From Clostridia bacterium (GTDB lineage Bacteria > Bacillota > Clostridia > Christensenellales > Aristaeellaceae), in assembly GCA_017545905.1 (NCBI GenBank), contig JAFWXL010000022.1:1-39361 (forward strand): a stretch of DNA of 39,361 bases. The letters run 5' to 3'. How positions within the stretch are numbered: the stretch's first letter is position 1; each line of letters starts with the position of its first letter. A model generated the notes under the pieces. That model was not told the origin of the DNA. It worked only from the letters and a program-made list of their open reading frames with translations, and ran no database searches. The position numbers and the translations under genes were made by a program. This document shows, piece by piece, positions 34,585 to 39,361 of the stretch.

Positions 34585-37500
34585 TTAATCCACCGGCTCA
34601 AAGTGGAGCGTCATCGCGCCATAGTAATCCATGTCAAAGCCCGTATCAGTCAGCACAGCGTTGAGCATCGTCCCGTAAGAATTGATGACAAAGGCTTCCA
34701 CACGCTCAAGACCGACGGCGACCTGTTCAAGCCCCCACGGCAGCGCATTCATCACCACGCCGGACAGGCACAGATCCGCCGTTCCGTTTTCGTGGAAGAT
34801 CACAGAATACTCTGCGCCAAGCGTGGCTGCATCCAGCTTCGTGCCCATCGCCGTATAGGTTGTGCACAGATACTTTCTTTCCAGGCGATCCTTGGGATCA
34901 GCCGTTTCGCCCGTCTGCGAAGGAGCCAGCTCTGCTGCACTCGCGGACTGCGGCGCATGTGCGGCCGCCTGCGCTTCCTCCCGGACAAAGCACATTCTCA
35001 GGCCGTCGCTTTCCATGATCAACCCGCCGGTTTCGTCGATGGTCACCGTCTCGTCAGCCACAACCGCCGCATCACCGACAACCAGCCACAGCGCCAGATC
35101 CTCCATTTCACCGTCCCATATGGATACCGTTCCCTCCTCATGGAAGGTCAGCTCCATCACCATATTCATTTCAGCCGCGCTGAGCATAACACCTTCGGCT
35201 TCAATGGATACCAGCTTCCATGTGCCAAAGTACGGCGCGCCCTCCTCGCCCACCGGCATGGGTTCCATGTCCTCCGGTTCCGGCGCCGGTTCGGGCATAG
35301 GGTCGCGCTTTACTGCCTCCAGCAGCGCATCCACATCGGGCATCTGCGCGCTGTCCGTGATGCACCTGTCAGCATCAAAGGCTTCGCTGCCGTCGAAGTT
35401 CAGGAACGCAAGCTCGCTCACTTCGCCTACATGCTCACCCAGATACACCGTTTCAAGCGACGGGCAATCCGCGAACACATACCCGCTCAGATTGTGCACG
35501 CCATTGACAAAAATCACCTCGCGCAGGTTCGTGCAGCCGCTGAATACGCCCTCCGGCAGGGTCTCAATCGGCGCATAGCAGACAAACGTCTCCAGCGTCT
35601 TGCAGTCTGCAAACGCATAATACGGGATCTCGCGATAGGTTTCCGGGATAACCACAGAGCACACTGGCAGCTCAATATCGAAATTGTCGCCCTGACAGGC
35701 GCGCTGCATCATGCTGCCGCCGATCATGGTCATCTCATACCCGTCCACCGATCTGGGCAGAACCAGATTGAGCGCATAGCCCTGATAATTATCGAGGCGG
35801 GCCATGTCCGCGTCATACCAGAAATCTTCGCCCGGCAGTTCTTCATACGGCATGACGGCGGTCTCTTCCATTGTCTCGCCCACACGGCATGCCGTCTTGT
35901 TCCACGGCAGTCCGGCAGCATGAGCCAGCCAGTCAAGCTGCTCCCTGTCGGCGTCCGCCGGGCCGTAAACCGCCTCCAGCGCATCGCAGCCCGCAGCAAA
36001 GCCTTCCGGCAGGATCATCGGATCGCACAGCACCGTCAGCTTCTTCAGATTTGTGCAGCCCTGCAGCGCGCCTGCACCCGCCTGCGTCACCGAGGCGGGA
36101 ATCACCAGTTCGGTCAGGTTTTCGCAGCCGCTGAACGCACCCTCGCCGATCACGGTCACAGAGTCAAACAGATCGACGCTTTCCACCGTACTGCCGGCAA
36201 AGGCATAGGCGCCGATATCCGTAAATGCATCGTTGTAGGGCACGGCAAAGCTGACAATCGTCCTGTTGTCCCTGAACACGCCTTCGCCCACAGCCGTGAC
36301 CACCACATCATCGTAGGTATCCCACGGACGCACATGCGTCTGCGCGCCGGTATAGCCGGTCAGCACGCCGTCCTCGTAGGTATCCAGTCCATCCCCAATG
36401 TAGTCGACATTCGGGTTCTGCATGCGCCACACGCGCGCCGTCTGGCCCATCGCATCAAAGGCAGCCTGCGCATCAAGCATCTGCTGCTTATCCGCGCGCC
36501 AGTTCAGGTCCACGTCGGCGATGGACGCACCGTCAAACGCCGTGGCGGCAATCTCAGGCAGCCTTCCGTCAAAGTACAGGTAGCTGACGTAAGAACCGTA
36601 GAACGCATCTTCCCCGATCGATTCAATCCCCGCCGGGAAATAAACTTCCTGCAGCTGGCTCCAGTAAAACGCCTGCGCGCCGATGGTCTTCAGGCCCTCC
36701 GGCAGACGCAGCACAACGCCGCGATAACCTCTGAACGCGCCATCGCCGATATGGCGAAGCGTAGAGGGCAGCGTCACGTGGCCCAGATTCCACGCGCTGG
36801 CAAACGCCTGCGCGCCGATGGCTTCAACGCCCTCCGGGATGGTGACGTCGTACAGATAGCGGTGACCGTAAAACGCCTCGTCTCCAATGGCGCGCACCGG
36901 CACGCCGCCAATCTGTGCCGGGATGTCCACCCGCACGCCAAATCCCAGATAGGCCGTGATCGTACCGGTATCCGTTTCGAATGTGAATTCGTCTTCCGGC
37001 GCCGTGTAATCATGGAGCACGGCGTCCTTTCCAGAGGAGACAATCTCAATCTCTTCCGGAAGCGCCGCGCGGTATTCGTCAATCTGATCCTGCGGCACAT
37101 AGGCAACCGCACCGTCCGCCAGATACACAAAGCTGTCGGGCTGAATGTGCGGCGGCTCGCCCTCAAACCGGAGCTCGCGCAGGTTTTCGCAGCTGTAGAA
37201 GCTGAAACCGCCGATGTAGGACACCCTTGAAGGAATCGTCACGCTTGTCAGCTGCGGGCAGAAGTAAAAGTTGTATTCGCCAATCGCCGTCAGCGTATCG
37301 GGCAGCACAATCTGCTCAAGCGCCTCCATGCTGTAGATGTTGCTTGCGCTCAGCGTCAAAAGCGTTTGCGGCAGCGTAAGCGACGCAATCTGCGCATTGC
37401 CGTAAAACACGCTCGAATTAATGATCTCCACCGGGCAGCCGTCAATCTCATCCGGCATGACAACCTGCGCATCCGTTCCGCTGCAGGCAGTAACCGCATA

Positions 37501-37596
37501 GTCCTGCTCATCAAATTCAAACGTGTATTCTGCCGCGCCCCCTGTGCATGCCATGCACAGCAGCAGCCACAGAAGCATTATGCTCAGTTTTTTCAT
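34585..37596 (-). CDS. Secreted BspA-type leucine-rich-repeat protein with tandem C-terminal domains
   Basis: A 1003-residue exported protein. The N-terminus is a signal sequence (MKKLSIMLLWLLLCMAC); the possible lipobox (CMAC) is not canonical. Three blocks of LRR_5 (BspA-like, treponemal) repeats occupy about 30-190, 200-370 and 400-770, with units such as AIGDEAFYGHRYLYDVTIPE and IGEGAFSGCENLTELVIP. A Pro/Glu-rich hinge (about 776-790) leads to two similar beta-rich domains (about 797-875 and 905-1000), each with a pattern like FHEEGTVSIWDG / FHENGTADLCLSG; such lipocalin-like modules are frequent in Clostridia. Probable surface adhesin or binding protein. Single gene; a weak GATAAT at 37629-37634 is the only promoter hint. 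Confidence 0.88.
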   Translation of the reverse strand: MKKLSIMLLWLLLCMACTGGAAEYTFEFDEQDYAVTACSGTDAQVVMPDEIDGCPVEIINSSVFYGNAQIASLTLPQTLLTLSASNIYSMEALEQIVLPDTLTAIGEYNFYFCPQLTSVTIPSRVSYIGGFSFYSCENLRELRFEGEPPHIQPDSFVYLADGAVAYVPQDQIDEYRAALPEEIEIVSSGKDAVLHDYTAPEDEFTFETDTGTITAYLGFGVRVDIPAQIGGVPVRAIGDEAFYGHRYLYDVTIPEGVEAIGAQAFASAWNLGHVTLPSTLRHIGDGAFRGYRGVVLRLPEGLKTIGAQAFYWSQLQEVYFPAGIESIGEDAFYGSYVSYLYFDGRLPEIAATAFDGASIADVDLNWRADKQQMLDAQAAFDAMGQTARVWRMQNPNVDYIGDGLDTYEDGVLTGYTGAQTHVRPWDTYDDVVVTAVGEGVFRDNRTIVSFAVPYNDAFTDIGAYAFAGSTVESVDLFDSVTVIGEGAFSGCENLTELVIPASVTQAGAGALQGCTNLKKLTVLCDPMILPEGFAAGCDALEAVYGPADADREQLDWLAHAAGLPWNKTACRVGETMEETAVMPYEELPGEDFWYDADMARLDNYQGYALNLVLPRSVDGYEMTMIGGSMMQRACQGDNFDIELPVCSVVIPETYREIPYYAFADCKTLETFVCYAPIETLPEGVFSGCTNLREVIFVNGVHNLSGYVFADCPSLETVYLGEHVGEVSELAFLNFDGSEAFDADRCITDSAQMPDVDALLEAVKRDPMPEPAPEPEDMEPMPVGEEGAPYFGTWKLVSIEAEGVMLSAAEMNMVMELTFHEEGTVSIWDGEMEDLALWLVVGDAAVVADETVTIDETGGLIMESDGLRMCFVREEAQAAAHAPQSASAAELAPSQTGETADPKDRLERKYLCTTYTAMGTKLDAATLGAEYSVIFHENGTADLCLSGVVMNALPWGLEQVAVGLERVEAFVINSYGTMLNAVLTDTGFDMDYYGAMTLHFEPVD

Positions 37597-37685
37597 GACG
37601 TGATCCCCCGCCTTCCTGTCTTTTTTCTATTATCGCACGTTTTTCCCGTTTCGTCTGCACCTTTTTTGTAAAAAGATCATTGCAT

Positions 37686-37706
37686 AAAAAACCGGCATGC
37701 TGCCGG
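37686..37706 (-). terminator. Terminator hairpin before the leucine-rich-repeat gene
   Basis: CCGGCA (37692-37697) pairs with TGCCGG (37701-37706) across a 3-nt loop; on the minus strand TTTTTT (37691-37686) follows. It stands about 90 bases before the leucine-rich-repeat start codon. Confidence 0.75.
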
Positions 37707-37787
37707 CGGCATCACCGACAAAATGCCGTAAATCTTGAAGCTTTGCACACGAGGCCGATACTTTTCAAAAAGATTTACATAACAAAC
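37686..37787 (-). ncRNA. Candidate small structured RNA
   Basis: About 100 nt lie between two intrinsic terminators of the same direction. Reading the minus strand: a 9-bp stem GTAAATCTT/AAGATTTAC encloses a 30-nt loop; then CGGCAT/ATGCCG; then the terminator CCGGCA/TGCCGG with TTTTTT. No open frame and no clear promoter is seen, and no known riboswitch was recognised. It may be a small RNA or the leader of the leucine-rich-repeat gene. Confidence 0.35.
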
Positions 37788-37811
37788 AAACCGAAGCTGC
37801 CGCTCCGGTTT
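37788..37811 (-). terminator. Terminator of the small membrane-protein gene
   Basis: AAACCGAAGC (37788-37797) pairs with GCTCCGGTTT (37802-37811) with one G-T pair; on the minus strand TGTTTGTT follows. It is 26 bases beyond the stop codon. Confidence 0.65.
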
Positions 37812-37836
37812 GCTCTGTGATCCGATTTATCCGATC

Positions 37837-38241
37837 TTATCTTTTCTTTTTCCTGCCAGACAAACGGCTGACAGCATTGGCCGCAAGGCGGCAGAGCGTA
37901 TATACCGCAAAGAACGCCAGCACGCCGTACAGGCCAGCCACAATATCGCCAAAGTCCATCGCGCCCGTGCCGGAAATGCGCTGGCCGATTTCAATGGCAA
38001 AGCCCAGAACGGTCATCACGGTGAACACATAGATGAACGACACCGCCGTAATGCTCCATCTGGCCAGCCGGGAGAAGACGGCATGCACCGCAAAGAAAAG
38101 CACCATCGCCAGCAGCGCCATGATGATAAAATGCCAGTCCTTGTCGCCAAGACTGAGCTCAAAGCCGTCGTTGAGGCGCATCAGAGAATCATGTACCTGC
38201 GCCATGATCAGCGTCAGTTCCCGAAGCAGCATTTCAAACAT
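37837..38241 (-). CDS. Small integral membrane protein, possibly VanZ-like
   Basis: A 134-residue protein with about three membrane helices after an N-terminal amphipathic segment. IEIGQRISGTGAMDFGDIVAGLYG vaguely matches the E-Q...D..D....G pattern of VanZ-like proteins, but the resemblance is too weak for a firm name. The tail is strongly basic (SGRKKKR). The ATG at 38241 is preceded by AAAGGGGG about eight bases upstream; a GTG seven codons earlier would overlap that site. It follows glyS by about 100 bases across a long hairpin and has its own terminator. Confidence 0.7.
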   Translation of the reverse strand: MFEMLLRELTLIMAQVHDSLMRLNDGFELSLGDKDWHFIIMALLAMVLFFAVHAVFSRLARWSITAVSFIYVFTVMTVLGFAIEIGQRISGTGAMDFGDIVAGLYGVLAFFAVYTLCRLAANAVSRLSGRKKKR

Positions 38242-38283
38242 GCGGAATTCCCCCTTTCCCACTGCAGCTTCGCCTTATAAATA

Positions 38284-38333
38284 CAGAAGCTGCCGGGCAG
38301 CAGCGCTGACAGCGCGTTTCTCGGCAGCTTCTG
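38284..38333 (-). terminator. Long hairpin after glyS
   Basis: A perfect 12-bp stem, CAGAAGCTGCCG (38284-38295) with CGGCAGCTTCTG (38322-38333), begins eight bases after the glyS stop. What follows on the minus strand is TATTTAT, a poor T-tract, so termination is probably partial. Confidence 0.55.
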
Positions 38334-38340
38334 TAATCAA

Positions 38341-39361
38341 TCAATACTCGATCTTCCTGGCAATATACGCAACCAGATCGTCAATGTGAACCTTTTCCTG
38401 CTCCATGGTGTCACGGTCGCGGACGGTCACGACGCCGGTCTCCTGGGTATCAAAGTCGACGGTGATGCAGTACGGCGTGCCGATCTCGTCCTGGCGGCGA
38501 TAGCGCTTGCCGATGGAGCCGGTCTCGTCGTAATCGACCATGAAGTGCTTGGCCAGCTTCTCATAGACCTCGGTGGCCAGGCCGCCCAGCTTGTTCTTCT
38601 GCAGCGGCAGCACAGCACACTTGAACGGGGCCAGCGCCGGATGGAAATGCAGCACGTTGCGCACGTCGCCGCCCTCGAGCTCCTGCTCCTCGTAGGCATT
38701 GCACAGGAACGCAAGCACCATGCGGTCCACGCCCAGTGACGGCTCGATGCAGTACGGGATGTACTTTTCGTTCGTCACCGGATCCATGTATTCCATGCCC
38801 TTGCCGGAGTGATCCTGATGCTGCTTGAGGTCGTAGTCGGTGCGGTCGGCGATGCCCCAGAGTTCGCCCCAGCCGAACGGGAAGAGGAACTCAAAGTCAG
38901 TCGTCGCCTTGGAATAGAAGGCCAGCTTCTCCGGCTCATGGTCGCGCAGGCGCAGGGATTCTTCCTTGATGCCAAGGCCCAGCAGCCAGTCGCGGCAGAA
39001 GGAGCGCCAGTAATCAAACCACTCCAGATCGGTGCCCGGCTTGCAGAAGAACTCCAGCTCCATCTGCTCGAACTCGCGCACGCGGAAGATGAAGTTGCCC
39101 GGGGTGATCTCGTTGCGGAAGGACTTGCCGATCTGCGCAATGCCCGCCGGAATCTTCTTGCGGGTGGAGCGCATGACGTTATTGAAGTTGACGAAGATGC
39201 CCTGCGCGGTCTCCGGACGCAGATAGATCTCGTTGGTGGAGTTCTCGGTCACGCCCGCGTGGGTCTTGAACATCAGGTTGAACTGACGGATGCCGGTAAA
39301 ATCCTTCTTGCCGCAGGTCGGACAGACGATATCGGCATGATCGTTGATGTAGGCCTCCAGC
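38341..39361 (-). CDS. glyS: Glycyl-tRNA synthetase, dimeric type (3' part)
   Basis: The C-terminal 340 residues of a class II aminoacyl-tRNA synthetase; the gene continues beyond the right edge of the window. It is the single-chain (eukaryote/archaea-like, GlyQS) enzyme rather than the two-subunit bacterial form. Visible are a four-Cys-type CPTCG segment, motif 2 [20 protein letters not shown] with the arginine that binds [13 protein letters not shown], the glycine-pocket region [17 protein letters not shown], motif 3 [14 protein letters not shown], and the anticodon-binding domain (last about 110 residues). The dimeric type is normal in many Firmicutes. Confidence 0.96.
   Translation of the reverse strand, partial: LEAYINDHADIVCPTCGKKDFTGIRQFNLMFKTHAGVTENSTNEIYLRPETAQGIFVNFNNVMRSTRKKIPAGIAQIGKSFRNEITPGNFIFRVREFEQMELEFFCKPGTDLEWFDYWRSFCRDWLLGLGIKEESLRLRDHEPEKLAFYSKATTDFEFLFPFGWGELWGIADRTDYDLKQHQDHSGKGMEYMDPVTNEKYIPYCIEPSLGVDRMVLAFLCNAYEEQELEGGDVRNVLHFHPALAPFKCAVLPLQKNKLGGLATEVYEKLAKHFMVDYDETGSIGKRYRRQDEIGTPYCITVDFDTQETGVVTVRDRDTMEQEKVHIDDLVAYIARKIEY

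Noticed and set aside
34603-37230. Plus-strand open frame of 875 codons
   Set aside because: Antisense to the leucine-rich-repeat gene; the translation has no family features and is Arg/His-rich.
37711-37787. Cyclic-di-GMP or other known riboswitch before the leucine-rich-repeat gene
   Set aside because: A GCAAAGC stretch recalled the GEMM aptamer but the surrounding helices and conserved bases are absent.

Overview
The window looks like chromosome from a Gram-positive anaerobe of the Bacillota, class Clostridia, probably a gut commensal. This rests on the high GC coding sequence with AT-rich intergenic DNA, strong AGGAGG ribosome binding sites, sigma-A promoters, a T-box leader, a ferredoxin-tailed aldo/keto reductase, single-chain dimeric-type glycyl-tRNA synthetase, and the Firmicutes gene orders rimO-pgsA-cinA-recA and dprA-topA-trmFO-hslV-hslU. 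I see no rRNA, tRNA, CRISPR array, transposase, integrase or phage gene.

Layout. (1) 1-2400: two rightward genes, an aldo/keto reductase and a PnuC-type transporter whose transcript begins with an attenuator-like leader. (2) 2400-6870: a leftward three-gene ABC importer (binding protein, permease, ATPase), then gdhA. (3) 6970-10650: a YbjN-like protein facing an oxidoreductase/hydrolase pair, then an XRE regulator with a membrane partner. (4) 10655-22712: a long leftward block holding a three-gene surface-glycan module, a valine T-box with a 55-residue membrane protein and valS, a second glycan membrane protein, folC, rsmH, rsmI and a nitroreductase. (5) 22817-34379: hslUV, trmFO, topA, dprA, recA, cinA, pgsA and rimO, all leftward, with a LexA box at the head of the rimO-recA operon. 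(6) 34585-39361: a large secreted leucine-rich-repeat protein, a possible small RNA, a small membrane protein and the 3' part of glyS.

The most informative non-gene content is regulatory. Promoters are packed into the terminators of the preceding genes: twice the -35 box lies in or against the terminator loop, and once the predicted start site falls in the 5' arm. Six intergenic sites carry copies of one roughly 70-bp double-palindrome repeat, three of them between genes of one operon; one copy has a 94-nt insert inside its central palindrome. I find no defence or other wholly new multi-gene system. The best candidates for new biology are the leader before the PnuC-type gene, the T-box-controlled small membrane protein, the repeat family, and a possible small RNA near 37.7 kb.

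The only stretch over 300 bases without a gene is 19496-19880, which holds the valS T-box and its promoter. The AT-rich stretch 5257-5383 shows nothing I can name.
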